NCBI RefSeq assembly: GCF_963576675.1 | Contig: NC_088918.1 | Location: 30,847,501 to 30,911,500, forward strand | Direction: 5' to 3' | Source: Euphorbia lathyris | Lineage: Eukaryota; Streptophyta; Magnoliopsida; Malpighiales; Euphorbiaceae | DNA: 64,000 bases | Shown: positions 33,991-45,251 of the stretch, one piece after another | Position numbering within the stretch: the first letter of the stretch is position 1 | How the letters are laid out: each line of letters starts with the position of its first letter | Notes under the pieces: model-generated | Seen by the model: only the letters and a program-made list of their open reading frames with translations | Database searches by the model: none | What the model was told of the DNA's origin: nothing | Translations under genes and position numbers: made by a program

Positions 33991-35360
33991 GATGGGAGAT
34001 CCATTAGTTTCTGGTATGACACCTGGATTGGTGACAAACCGTTGATTGAGGTGTGCATCGCCCCTCCGCCGAATGATCTCCTCTCCTGGAGAATTGCTGA
34101 TGTGGTGGACTCGGAGGGAGACTGGATCTGGTCTAAGTTCGACTCCTTTCTTAGCCTGGAGACCCTCCTTAATATTAGAGGTGTGAAGATTAGTAATCAG
34201 GAGGAGGATAAGGACAGACACTGCTGGGCCTTGACTAATAATGGTTCTTATTCTTGCAAATCGGCCTATGAAGCTTTTACCCCTAATAGGGCTGATCCTC
34301 CTTTGGAAATTCGGAAGTCCATTTGGGCCCTCAAAGTCCCCTACCGCATTAGGAGTTTCCTATGGCTGGGAGTCAAAGACAGGCTCCTCACGAATGCAGA
34401 TAGACACAGAAGGCACTTGGCTGTATCTGGTGCCTGTAGCAGATGCAGCGGCCATGTGGAAACCTTGTGCCATGCTTTGAGGGATTGCCCGAATAGTAGA
34501 AAGGTTTGGGAAGGGGTCCTTCCTCACCACATCCTTCCTTCCTTTATGGGGTTCTCTGATATTGACTGGTTCTCTGAAGGCGTTAATGGGAATTTGTTGG
34601 CCAGTATGGAGCACGGGGCTATTCTCTTCGCTATTATTTGTCACCAAATGTGGAAATGGAGGAATGAAGAGTTATTTGCTGAGAAGACTGTCTTTATTCC
34701 TGACCTCCGGTTTTACTTCTCGAAAAAACTCTCTGTTATTACAAAGAGTTTTGAAGGAGAGCCCCTGGTTCACCCCTCCCCGGTTAAAGAGGTCCAGTTA
34801 GTTGGTTGGAGGAAGCCCAGGGAAGGGGTTGTCAAGTTGAATACGGATGGCTCCTGCCTTAGTAATGGCAGAATTGCTGCTGGTGGAGTTCTTCGGGATG
34901 CTGGTGGCGCCTGGCTGGCTGGGTTTACCTATAACTTAGGTACGGGCTCCTCCTTTACTGCAGAGCTCTGGGGGATCTTGTCTGGCATTAAACTCGCCAT
35001 TTGCATGGGTGTTAAAAGACTTTCGGTGGAGTCTGACAATTTGGAGGCTATCAACAGGATTTCGGATAGATAGGTTGTTTGTCTTAAGAGTCAGAATCTC
35101 ATTAAAGCCATCTTGAGGCTTCGTCCTGCCTTCGATTCTCTTACCTTCTCCCATATTTATAGGGAGCAAAACCGCGTGGCGGATCGCTTGGCAGCTGCTG
35201 GGCATGGGGGGATGTTAGGTGTTTCTACCCTTTCCGTTCCTCCTTCTTTTCTGTTACCTTCTCTTCTTGAGGATAGGATTGGGGTCAGTCTTCCTAGACT
35301 GATCCCGGGTTAGGTTTTTGTTTGTTTGTTTTTTTTCTTCCATTCTTACCAAAAAAAAAA
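33991..35360 (+). mobile_element. 5'-truncated L1-type LINE fragment
   Basis: Starts within coding sequence (DGRSISFWYDTWIG) and ends in a run of ten A at 35351-35360, so it is a 5'-truncated insertion with its 3' end and poly-A tail. GATGG occurs at both edges (33991-33995, 35361-35365) and is the only duplication I can see, partly ambiguous because it overlaps LINE sequence. It sits in the copia-2 leader. Confidence 0.85.
34042..35312 (+). pseudogene. L1 ORF2 C-terminus: zf-RVT and RNase H
   Basis: Open from 34042 to 35073 and, after one stop (Asp-Arg-TAG), in the same frame to about 35312. The N-terminal part has the zf-RVT pattern (WALTNNGSYSCKSAYEAF, WALKVPYRIRSFLWLG, CSRCSGHVETLCHALRDCP). 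The C-terminal part is a plant L1-type RNase H (KLNTDGSCLSNGRIAAGGVL with Asp, TAELWGI with Glu, VESDNLEAI with Asp, and the final HIYREQNRVADRLA). RT itself is absent due to 5' truncation. By family this domain lets L1 remove RNA without host RNase H. One nonsense mutation, so recent decay. Confidence 0.88.
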
Positions 35361-35365
35361 GATGG

Positions 35366-36416
35366 AAATTAATTTGATAAGTTAATGTGATTAACATAAA
35401 TATTACATAAATCAGTTATGTAATCAACCAATTAAATTTATTTAATTGAGTCTTTGCATGTTTGGAGTTATGGACATATTTGGACCCTCTTTTATTCTTT
35501 TGGTATTTTTGAAATAGGGCCTGCGCATCCTGCCTTTCTACTATCTATTGTAATTTCTATTCTCATCTATTCCCTTCAATTTTCAATTGAAGTTTTCTTT
35601 AGTAGTATAGAAAATTAATGTGTAATTTTCAAGGCGCCATGGAGAAGACGGAGGACCTAAAGAGAAATATGTAATAGTTAGTATTTCCTTAGATTTGCCC
35701 TTTTATTCCGTCTCTGGCTCGACGGAATAATTTAGATGATATGTCCATAACGCCAATGTATGTGTGAATGCATGTCTGATGTATGCTAAAGCAAATCAAG
35801 ACTAAGTTAGATTATGAGACTTAAATAAAAATCTCTCATTAAAAAGTTAAGTAAATAAATAAGTTATTAAAATCGGTTGCCCCTCCCTAATATTATAATT
35901 CAGCCGGCAGTACTGGGGGCCTTTGGGTTGTTGGCAAAAGTCAAGCTCGGGGTCTTATGGTAACACCTGGATTATCGAAAATAGTTCTTTCATGAATATG
36001 GGGTAATACTTAAATTAGAGTATGACAATTGGTTGGCAAAAGTCATGTTGTTCATACACTAATGGGCAAAATGGTTGGGATTAATATGAATGGCATATTA
36101 GTTACTAATGTGGTTAGTAACCCAATAACCTAGGAGTCACATTCGAGATGTGATTGATTGAATGAATCTACCTAACGAATGAGACTAGTTTTTTGGCTAA
36201 AGTTAAGGCGAAATCTCAGGAGTTAGGATCCTAGCTCACTAAAGGATTTGTGAAATTCTTCGAATTAATATGGAGGGTTATTAATTTGGCAAAATAGTGG
36301 GAGCAATCTGAAATAAATTAAAAGGCCTATAATTTTAGATTGTTATACTTTAAAGCAAATAAATAACATACGTTTACTCTTTCTCACTCTCAGTTTAATG
36401 AAACACTCTTAAAATC
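35366..36416 (+). other. copia-2 leader downstream of the L1 fragment, no gene
   Basis: Non-coding leader continuing to the gag ATG at 36417. I see no frame of coding character. A long leader like this may hold packaging signals, but none can be identified by sequence alone. Confidence 0.55.
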
Positions 36417-37205
36417 ATGACTAACACCAATCTGCAAAATACATTTACCGATAACAAGTTGAATAGTTCAAACTTCACCGACTGGTATCGCAACCTCAAA
36501 ATTGTTTTGAAGTTCGATAAAATAGGGTCTGTATTTGATACATTGATACCCCCTATCCCTGAGGATGATGCTCCCATCGAGGAAATCGATGCTTACAAGA
36601 AGCACAAGGCTGATGACGATCATGCCGGATGCATCATACTTGCATCGATGACATCGGAATTACAAAGGCAACTATGCCTGTTCCATCATCATGCGCCTAA
36701 AGGAATTGTTTGGGAAACGAACCAGGTGCAAACGCTACGAGATATCCAAATGGTTATATCGTTGCAGGATGCAAGAGGGCACATCAATCATGACACATTG
36801 TGTCAAGATGATTGGCTATATTACCAAACTTTCTAGTATTGGATTCGCGATGGATAACGAACTAAGTGTAGACTTAATTCTTCAATCCCTCCCAAAGAGT
36901 TATTCATAGTTCATCATGAACTATCAGATGAATGACTTGCAAACCTCTCTTGAAGAGCTTGCAAATATGCTCAAGTCAGTTGAGCCCAATATTCAGAAAG
37001 GCAAGGCAATACCGGCTATTGTCATAAAGGGATCATAGAAAAGGAAAGGGAATTTTCCCAATCCTAAACATCCCAAGAAAGGTAAGAAAGATGTGCCCAA
37101 GGGAAAGAAAGTTAAGAAGCCCAAAGGAGAGTGCCACTATTATGGTGACATGGGGCATTGGAAGAGAAATTGTTCTTTGTACCGAGCTACCCTCCAGAAG
37201 GGAAA
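36417..37205 (+). pseudogene. copia-2 gag (UBN2-type) with degenerate zinc knuckle
   Basis: Begins MTNTNLQNTFTDNKLNSSNF, typical of copia gag N-termini (NFTDWYRNLKIVL). A frameshift near 36685-36690 moves the reading to the frame with LKELFGKRTRCKRYEISK and KMIGYITKLSSIGFAMDNELS. Stops follow near 36908 and 37037. The knuckle reads CHYYGDMGHWKRNC, where the second Cys is Tyr. Gag would form the particle and bind RNA. The frameshift, stops and lost Cys make it defective. Confidence 0.82.
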
Positions 37206-40027
37206 AGCCGGTACTCCAAACATCTGGTATGTTCTATATTTCGATAAAGAACAATAGTTGCAATTCTTATAAAGATTCGATCTTTTATTTTTCAGGAATA
37301 TTACAAAATGGGATTTATGTGTTAGATGATAAAACTCCTGTTTTTGCAATTGATACCAAAAGACATAAGCTAGATAATTCGACTTACTTGTGGCATTGTC
37401 GTTTAGGCCATATAAACAAGAGACGCATGCTAAAGCTTCATTCAGATGGGCTTATAGATTCAATTGATTCTGAATCATTGGAAACATGCGAATCATGTTT
37501 AAAAGGTAAAATGACAAAGACACCCTTTAGCAATAAAGGTGAGCGTGTATCAGACACTCTAGGTCTCATTCATTCGGATGTATGTGGTCCTATGTCAGTC
37601 CAAGCAAGAGGAGGATTCAGATACTTCATTAGCTTCATAAATGACCATACTCGATATGGCTACATCTACTTGATGAAGAACAAGTCAGAAGCTTTTGACA
37701 AGTTCAAATGCTTCAAGAATGAAGTGGAAAATCAATTAGGAAAGAAAATAAAGACGCTTCGATCCGATAGAGGTGGCGAATATCTTTCTGATGATTTTCT
37801 GAATTATCTAACTGAATGTGGGATATGCTCACAATGGACACCTCCCTATACACCACAACACAATGGTGTGTCCGAGAGGAGAAACCGTACCCTATTAGAT
37901 ATGGTACGATCCATGATGAGCATGGCCTTACTTCCAAAGACGTTCTGGGGCTATGCCTTAGAAACCACCCTCTTCACCCTAAATCGAGTACCAACTAAAT
38001 TCGCCAGTTTCACACCATATGAATTGTTCGTTGGTAGGAAACCCGTGTTCTCATTTATGAGAGTATGGGGTTGTTCGGCATATGTCAAACGCATTGCGTC
38101 CGACAAATTAGATTCTAAATCTGATAAATGTTTCTTCATTGGATATCCCAAAGAGACCGTAGGGTATTACTCCTATCATCCAGATGATCAGAAAGTAATA
38201 GTATCCAGATACGCAACCTTCTTAGAGAAAGAGTTTCTCGAAGAAACACAAAAGGGAAGCGTGATTGAACTCGACGAAGTTCAAGAGGAAGAGACGCCAG
38301 CTGAAACAACAGAAGAGGTTGAAGTACCCGAAGAAGTCCCATTAGATGAGACTCCAGTGGCACCTATTCGTAGATCACGAAGAGTTCGTGAACTCCCAGT
38401 TAGATATGGTTTTCTAGTAGGAGATGATGACGAGGTTCCCGTGTTAGACGACGAACCCGAAAACTACGAAGAGGCTCTTACTAGTCCAGATTCTAAAGCA
38501 TGGCTTGAGGCCATGGATTCTGAAATGGATTCCATGTATACTAACCAAGTGTGGACTTTGGTTGATCCACCCGAAGGAATAAAACCCATCGGGTGCAGGT
38601 GGATCTTCAAAAGGAAGACTGACATGGATGGAAAGGTTAGCACCTACAAAGCTAGGTTGGTAGCGAAAGGATATCGTCAAAAACAAGGCGTTGATTATAA
38701 CGAAACCTTCTCTCCCGTTGCTATTTCCAAATCAATCAGAATCATGCTTGCAATTGCCGCTCATTTTGATTATGAGATTTGGCAAATGGATGTGAAAACA
38801 GCTTTCCTAAACGGAAACCTGCTTGAGGATGTATACATGATGCAACCTGAAGGTTTCATATCAAAGGATGCAAATAAAGTTTGCAAACTTCAGAGATCCA
38901 TTTATGGACTCAAGCAAGCATCTAGAAGCTGGAATAAGCGTTTTGACGAAACCATAAAACAATTTGGTTTCGAACAAAATTGCGAGGAAGCTTGCATTTA
39001 CAAGAAAGCAAGTGGGAGCTCTATAGCATTTCTCATACTATATGTGGATGATATACTGTTAATGGGAAATGACATTGCTCTATTACAATCGGTGAAAGTT
39101 TGGTTATCCGGTAACTTCTCAATGAAAGACCTTGGTGAAGCAGCCTATATACTTGGTATAAAGATCTATAGAGATAGATCGCGTAGACTGCTTGGTCTTT
39201 CACAGGCTACATACATTGAAAAGGTGCTAAATCGGTTTAGCATGCTTGAATCGAAACGAGGTAACTTACCCATGGTACATGGAGTGAAGTTAAACAATCA
39301 TCAATGCCCTAAAACTGATGATGACAAACGACGCATGGCTGTAGTCCCGTATGCCAGCGCGATCGGTTCGATTATGTATGCTATGCTATGCACTAGACCT
39401 GACGTAGCGTTCGCGTTATCAGTAACGAGTCGTTACCAAGGGAATCCGAGAGACGAGCATTGGATTACCGTCAAGAACATTCTTAAGTACTTGAGAAGGA
39501 CTAAAGATATGTTCCTAGTGTACGGAGAAGGAGATCTGAAAATTGAAGGATTTTCAGACGCTAGTCATCTCACAGATGAGAATGATTTTAAATCCCAATC
39601 AGGATACCTGTTTATCTTGAATGGGGGCGCGGTCAGTTGGAAGAGTTCCAAGCAGGGAAGTGTGGCTTTCTCTACGACCGAGTCAGAGTACATCGCTGCT
39701 GCGGAAGCGGCAAAGGAAGCGGTTTGGATTAGAAAGTTCATTACAGAACTAGGAGTGGTGCCTGACATTGTCAATCCCATTACTCTGTACTGTGATAACA
39801 ATGGAGCCATTGCGCAAGCAAAGGAACCACGGTCTCATAATGCATCCAAACACTACCTAAAGCGATACCACATCATCAGAGAGATTGTGGCTAGAGGAGA
39901 TGTGAGAATAGAAAGAGTACCTACCGAGGACAACGTTGCAGATCCGTTGACAAAGCCTTTAACCCAGAAAGTACATGATCGTCATTTAACTTCTACTGGG
40001 ATAAGTTTTAGAAACAATTGGCTTTAG
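37091..40027 (+). CDS. copia-2 pol: integrase, RT, RNase H (open frame, protease missing)
   Basis: A 978-codon open frame; coding character starts only near 37260 (SIFYFSGILQNGIYVLDDK). Domains: GAG_pre-integrase (LWHCRLGHINKRRM, CESCLKGKMTKTPF); integrase core with Asp in HSDVCGPMS, Asp in LRSDRGGEY, Glu in TPQHNGVSERRNRTL; RT (CRWIFKRKTD, QMDVKTAFLNG, LYVDDILLMGND); RNase H (SDASH, STTESEYIAAAE, YCDNNGAIAQ) ending LTKPLTQKVH. The protease block with its DSG-type motif, expected between the zinc knuckle and this point, is absent: the sequence passes from knuckle to pre-integrase within about 100 bases. The upstream part of the frame is out of register with gag. It could still be translated, but no mature gag-pol could form. 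Confidence 0.88.
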   Translation: MCPRERKLRSPKESATIMVTWGIGREIVLCTELPSRREKPVLQTSGMFYISIKNNSCNSYKDSIFYFSGILQNGIYVLDDKTPVFAIDTKRHKLDNSTYLWHCRLGHINKRRMLKLHSDGLIDSIDSESLETCESCLKGKMTKTPFSNKGERVSDTLGLIHSDVCGPMSVQARGGFRYFISFINDHTRYGYIYLMKNKSEAFDKFKCFKNEVENQLGKKIKTLRSDRGGEYLSDDFLNYLTECGICSQWTPPYTPQHNGVSERRNRTLLDMVRSMMSMALLPKTFWGYALETTLFTLNRVPTKFASFTPYELFVGRKPVFSFMRVWGCSAYVKRIASDKLDSKSDKCFFIGYPKETVGYYSYHPDDQKVIVSRYATFLEKEFLEETQKGSVIELDEVQEEETPAETTEEVEVPEEVPLDETPVAPIRRSRRVRELPVRYGFLVGDDDEVPVLDDEPENYEEALTSPDSKAWLEAMDSEMDSMYTNQVWTLVDPPEGIKPIGCRWIFKRKTDMDGKVSTYKARLVAKGYRQKQGVDYNETFSPVAISKSIRIMLAIAAHFDYEIWQMDVKTAFLNGNLLEDVYMMQPEGFISKDANKVCKLQRSIYGLKQASRSWNKRFDETIKQFGFEQNCEEACIYKKASGSSIAFLILYVDDILLMGNDIALLQSVKVWLSGNFSMKDLGEAAYILGIKIYRDRSRRLLGLSQATYIEKVLNRFSMLESKRGNLPMVHGVKLNNHQCPKTDDDKRRMAVVPYASAIGSIMYAMLCTRPDVAFALSVTSRYQGNPRDEHWITVKNILKYLRRTKDMFLVYGEGDLKIEGFSDASHLTDENDFKSQSGYLFILNGGAVSWKSSKQGSVAFSTTESEYIAAAEAAKEAVWIRKFITELGVVPDIVNPITLYCDNNGAIAQAKEPRSHNASKHYLKRYHIIREIVARGDVRIERVPTEDNVADPLTKPLTQKVHDRHLTSTGISFRNNWL

Positions 40028-40030
40028 TCC

Positions 40031-40041
40031 AAGTGGGAGTA
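40031..40041 (+). other. Polypurine tract of copia-2
   Basis: AAGTGGGAGTA directly before the 3' LTR, at the expected place for plus-strand priming. Confidence 0.75.
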
Positions 40042-41090
40042 TGTTGGGGTTTTGTGTCCTATAGTCAATTGTTGCAGGATACAAACTTATTGTAAATGAA
40101 TTGTTCTTTATATCATTTGTTTTAATGAGATATATGTTTTATAACTATATAAAGGCAATCCCTTTTAAGCACTAAATAAAGTCTAATAAAAGGAAATCCG
40201 TAAGTTTCTTTAAAGTGATTATAAAGTGTTCATACAAGCATGAAGTGAGACAAAACTTTATAATAAACTAATAAACTTAAAACCACCCCAAGTCAAGTGA
40301 TATATTTAGGATTGATATATCACAGTTGAGACTTGTATGTAATAATGTCTTCTGTCCGACAGAAAGCTGATCTCACAAGCTTCACATATATAGATATCTG
40401 GACAGTTACATAGATCCGGTGAAACGTTGTTCATTAGGATTGGGGATCCGACTTGAGATAACAGGATGGGTAGATTCATCCTTGTCACATGTTCATCTCA
40501 ATGGTATTAATAGGTATAACTAATCCTCAGACTCAAAGGAATGTTAATTGGTCATCCTGAATTACTGAATGTGAGACTTTGATCGCGTGGTCCCACGATC
40601 CTTAACAGAGATGACTCTGGGGTGTGAACTGCAAAGGTTGGGTGTCACAGGAGGTAATGTCAGGGTAGTTATACATTGGATTGAGCATTTATCACTCCCG
40701 ATGAATGAGAGATACATCCAAGGATCGCTTGTGGAAGACTCGACTCTAAACCCTTGCAAGGTGATAGCTTAAGAGTAGAAATTCGGATTTCACTTAACCT
40801 ATCTTTTGAGTTGACTCGGCCAATAACAAGTAAAATGAACGTCTCGCCATATGTGACTTGACATTACCCATAGTCATAAGATTCAGTTCAAGGATGTAGT
40901 TGATAAAGGATCGTATTATACCGTAACTAATACGGAAGGGTTAACAATAGAATCAACCTGTCTTCTTAACGGACTCTGGGGGAATGATTACGGACATGCC
41001 GATAACATGCTCTGTTCATCATTCCGTTATGCAAGGATTAAATATAATTCTTGAAGAAATTAATTTAATAGTTGCATACGGCCAGAAGTA

Positions 41091-42240
41091 TGCTACCTTT
41101 AGATTCCCCTAGAACTTCCTTCGCTACTTCCCTTATACTATGCTCCATCTTATTCCATATCGAATCTATATCTGAATCCATATTGCAAGTCCAAATATCT
41201 TTTTTGGTCATCTCATCCACAAATTTTTGTTGATTCTCCCCTTGCAATTTCCACCACTTAATCTTAGTCTCTACTTGAGGTGTTTGTTTTCTTATACATT
41301 TCCTACTTCAAAAATCTAGCACCACTACTCTATGTTGGGTTGTCGTACTCTCACCAGGGATCACCTTACAATCAATATAACTCTTTCTCCAAGCACTCCT
41401 TACTAAGAAGAAGTCAATTTGGCTCGCATTACCGCCACTCCGATAAGTCACTAAGTGGGATGTTCTCTTCATAAACCATGTGTTCATGATACTCAAGTCA
41501 TAGGCTGATGCGAATTCCAAAATATCATTTCCTGCTTCATTCTTATCTCCAAAGCCATACCCTCCATGAACACTCTCAAACCCATCTCGCCTAGAACCCA
41601 CGTGTCCATTGAGATCACCCCCTAGTACCATTTTTTCATCCCTAGGAACCTGTTGCACCACTTCCTCTAAGTCATCCCAAAAAGCTTGTCTTATAGACAC
41701 ATCTAATCCTATTTGTGGCGCATATGCACTAATGACATTCACAACCTCATCCCCTATCACTAGCTTAACACTCATAATTCTATCGCTCTTCCTAGACACC
41801 GCTACTACCTCATCAATATACTCCCTATCAATAAGAATACCTACTCCATTTCTACCCTTATCCTTTCCTGAGTACCAAAGCTTATAACCCCAAGGAGCTA
41901 TCTCTCTAGCCTTGGCTCCAATCCACTTGGTTTCTTGTAGGCATAATATATTTATTCTCCTCCTCTTCATAACATCTACAATTTCAGCTAATCTTCCTGT
42001 CAAAGAACCTATGTTCCATGTCCCAAAGCGTAACCTACTACCCTTACCCCTACCCCTACCATTACCGTGGACTAGCTTATTTACCCGCAACCCTTGCATA
42101 TTTGACACCACCCCCGGGTCCTGGGGTGGCGCGCCGCTTCGGGGCGACGACCTAGCAACCCTTGCACATTTATCACTACACCCGGGTCTAGGAAGTGCAG
42201 CGCGTCGCTGAGTAGGGAACGCCCCAACGGGTAAGGACAC
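41091..42240 (-). pseudogene. RTE LINE endonuclease half (inverted)
   Basis: The frame from 42240 to 41308 reads an APE-like endonuclease: FGTWNIGSLTGR (Asn), LCLQETKWIG (Glu), GRNGVGILID, VISAYAPQIG, VLGGDLNGHVG (Asp/Asn), ASQIDFFLVR (Asp), TQHRVVVLDF (His; the usual Ser-Asp-His is Thr-Gln-His). A stop and a frame change follow near 41290-41310. The linker to RT (ENQQKFVDEMTKKDIW...VAKEVLGESKG) then runs to the left end. The first about 50 residues are Arg/Pro-rich and probably 5' leader. It would nick target DNA. It is cut from its RT by the inversion. Confidence 0.88.
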
Positions 42241-42241
42241 A

Positions 42242-44131
42242 TCTTGGTGGACAGAAGAAGTACGACAAGCAGTAAAGAGTAAGAGAGAATCCTATAAACT
42301 ATTAGGGAAATGTAGGAGTGACGAGAACTACGAAAAATACAAAGAGGCTAAAAGGGAAGTAAAGAAGGTCATACGAGATGCTAGAGCAAAGGTGAATCGG
42401 GATCTGTATACAAGATTGGATACGAAAGAAGGGGAAAGAGACATATATAGAATTGCTCGGATGAGAGATAGGAAGACGCGAGATCTCGGAAAAGTTAAAT
42501 GTGTGAAGGATGTGGACCAGAAAGTCCTAGTTGGAGATAAGGATATCAAGGAACGATGGAGGTCCTATTTTGATGACTTATTTAATGGAGATCGCCAACA
42601 AGATGTTGGAGATATAAGTATCCATCACGATATGATAAATCATGAATGCCTGCGGAGAATTCAAAAGGGTGAAGTCAAAATGACATTAAGTAAGATGAAG
42701 TTGAAGAAAGCAGTAGGACCTGATGGCATCCCTATTGAGATTTGGAGATGTTTGGGAGAAAGAGGAATCGAATGGTTGACGACGTTCTTCAACAAAATTT
42801 GGAGAAACAATAAGATGCCATCAGAATGGAGGAAAAGTACTTTAATCCCTTTGTATAAGAACAAAGGCGATGTCCAAGATTGTGCCAACTATCGGGGAAT
42901 CAAATTAATGAGTCACACTATGAAACTTTGGGAGCGAGTGATTGAACAAAGGCTAAGGAGGACGGTGAAGATCTCGGAAAACCAGTTTGGCTTTATGCCG
43001 GGAAGATCAACTATGGAAGCCATCCATCTAATGAGACAATTAATGGAGCACTATCGAAATAAGAAGAAAGACTTGCATATGGTTTTCATTGACTTGGAGA
43101 AAGCATATGATAAGGTACCAAGGGAAGTACTTTGGTGGGCCTTGACAAGGAAAGGCATTTCGCGGAAATATATTGACATCATAAAGGACATGTATGAGGG
43201 AGTATGCATGAGTGTACGTACTAGTGTTGGGAAGACTGAAGAGTTTCCTATTACGATTGGAGTGCATCAAGGTTCCGCACTAAGCCCATTTCTTTTTGCC
43301 ATCGTTATGGATGAACTAACAAGTTCACTTCAAGATGGTATACCATGGTGCATGCTGTTTGCAGATGATATTGTGTTGGTTGATGAGACGAAAGAAGGAG
43401 TGGAGATGAAGTTGGAACTATGGAGGCAAACTCTAGAATCTAGAGGCTTTAAGTTGAGTCGAAGTAAGACATAATATTTGGAGTGTAAGTTTAGCGGCCG
43501 TAGGAGTAGGGAGGCAGGGACAATCACCCTAGATGGGAGCGTTGTTCAGGCCTCGGATTGCTTCCGGTATTTAGGATCTATTATCCAAACGGATGGAGAA
43601 GTAGATGGAGATGTTGCTCATAGGATTAAAGCTGGTTGGTCGAAGTGGAAGAGTGCTACGGGTTTCCTTTGTGATCCCGGCATGCCTAATAGATTGAAGG
43701 GAAAATTCTACCGGACGGCAATTAGACCAGCATTGTTATATGGTACGGAGTGTTGGGCAGTGAAACACTGCCACATCCATAAGATGTCGGTGGCGGAGAT
43801 GCGTATGTTGAGATGGATGTGTGGTCACACGAGAAAGGACCGGGTGCGTAATGAAATAATTAGGACAAAAGTAGGGGTCACATCTATTGAGAATAAAATG
43901 AGAGAAAACCGACTAAGGTGGTTTGGCCATGTGAGACGTAGAGCGCTTGATGCGCCGGTTAGGAGAACCGAAGAGTGGCAAAGGGATGTAGTGGTGAGGG
44001 GTAGGGGAAGACCTAAGCAAACTTGGAGGAGGGTGATCGAGAGTGATATGAGTTTATTGGGAATTGAGAAAAATATGGTAGTGGATAGGACGGAGTGGAG
44101 GGAGCGAATCTGTGTCGCTGACACGACTTGA
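42242..44131 (+). pseudogene. RTE LINE reverse transcriptase half
   Basis: The frame starts [20 protein letters not shown] at the inversion joint and continues through the RT motifs: [65 protein letters not shown] (first Asp), [13 protein letters not shown], and the catalytic [16 protein letters not shown] near 43472 (Glu expected in SKTEYLEC) is the only stop. After it, CFRYLGSIIQTDGEVDGDVAHRI, YGTECWAVK, RMLRWMCGHTRKDRVRN and GRGRPKQTWRRVIE complete the RTE C-terminus. Target-primed reverse transcription would need this part joined to the endonuclease. Confidence 0.9.
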
Positions 44132-44193
44132 TTTTCACGGTTTTATATGATGGTTCATGTTAGCCGACCCCGAATCATTTCGGGACTAAGGCT

Positions 44194-44215
44194 TTGTTGT
44201 TGTTGTTGTTGTTGT
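44194..44215 (+). other. RTE LINE (TTG)n tail
   Basis: TTGTTGTTGTTG repeats close the element just before the second target-site copy. Plant RTE LINEs end in such TTG microsatellites rather than poly-A, after a GGGACTAAGGCTTTG block as seen here. Confidence 0.85.
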
Positions 44216-45251
44216 ATACGGCCAGAAGTAGTAAGGACCTAATGGATCACACATAAGACTTGGAAACAAAAGAGAGATGGATCTGATTAATAGATGGAAG
44301 CCCAATTGAGCCCAGTAAGGCCCACATGGATAGGGGGGTCGAAATTTATATATATGATTAGGGAAGGAATTAATTTATTCCACTAATCCTAATTTGATTA
44401 GGATTATGAATTAAATTAATTAAGAGATAATTAAAGTAGGAGTTTTAATTAGATTAATATGCTCCTATTATTATCTAACTAGGTTACTTATTATTATCCT
44501 AATTATATTAGACATATAGTAAGATAATAATTAGAAATCCTATTCTGAATTGGATTCCTATTAAGTGACATATTCCTATCTAACTAGGTTTAGATACAAC
44601 CTAATATATATACCCCTACCCTAATGAATTTCGACACACTAATTCCTCCCCCTACAAGTGATTTTCGAAATTGCTTCTGGAGAGAGAAAGAAAGAATTCC
44701 ATTCCCAAGTTCGTGGACAAGAATTCATTCGGCATTCCATCGATTGATTAATCTAATTCATCCCTCTTTCTCATTGATCTTGTGTTGGTTAATTAGAGGT
44801 AATCTATTTTGGTTACATCTCATAAGGGTTGATTCTAATTTAACCTCACCGTGTTCACGAAAGAAGAAAAACAATCAAAAGGGAGAAATTCGTTTTTCTT
44901 CGCCTACATCAGGTCAGTTCACTATTTCGAGGATTCCCGGAGATTGAACCGTCGGATCGTCGCGATTTTTGGACAGTAGCTTCTAGACACATTCTTCCAC
45001 GTGTCCACCGAAGGGATTGTCGTTCGGAGGTCTGGAAGGTCTATTTTGAATAGGGGCAGATTGGTAAACAGTTTACATCTTCTTTGAAGTTGTGGGCACT
45101 TCGTTTGCAACGGTAGATTGATCATCGAAAGGTATATCTTCTTATCCCTCTTTATATGAAATAACGATTAACGGATCCTATGGTTAAAAGGAAGTAGGCT
45201 AAAATTTTTATATTTCCGCTACTATACCTTAGTCCTATTTCCAACAGTCAT

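Larger units (their letters stand above)
41091..44215 (+). mobile_element. RTE-type LINE with inverted 5' half (twin-priming structure)
   Basis: 3125 bp flanked by the perfect 15-bp TSD ATACGGCCAGAAGTA (41076-41090, 44216-44230). The right part (from about 42242) reads plus: RT, C-terminal region, then a GACTAAGGCTTTGTTGTTG tail. The left part (41091 to about 42241) reads minus and encodes the endonuclease. The end of the minus frame (VLGESKG at 41091) and the start of the plus frame ([11 protein letters not shown] at 42242) are adjacent in the family ORF, so the halves together make one nearly complete RTE ORF. One TSD around both shows that the inversion arose during a single insertion. Confidence 0.9.
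31362..45246 (+). mobile_element. copia-2: Ty1/copia element with 2.07-kb LTRs
   Basis: Direct LTRs 31362-33427 and 40042-45246 (the latter enlarged by an RTE LINE), TSD GTCAT at 31357-31361 and 45247-45251. It is inserted within the protease active-site region of copia-1. Order of contents: iMet primer site, leader with L1 fragment, gag remnant, integrase, RT, RNase H, polypurine tract. The LTRs differ at about 17 positions by eye (below 1%), making it the youngest LTR element here. A missing protease segment and a broken gag leave it defective. Confidence 0.92.
40042..45246 (+). repeat. 3' LTR of copia-2, split by an RTE LINE
   Basis: Two parts (40042-41090 and 44216-45246) match the 5' LTR. 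Removing the LINE and one copy of its 15-bp duplication leaves about 2065 bp against 2066 in the partner, with a one-base difference in a C-run (near 44648). Confidence 0.92.

Noticed and set aside
44194..44215. GTTGTT microsatellite as an independent repeat
   Set aside because: It sits exactly between the RTE LINE 3' end and the second target duplication and is the LINE tail.
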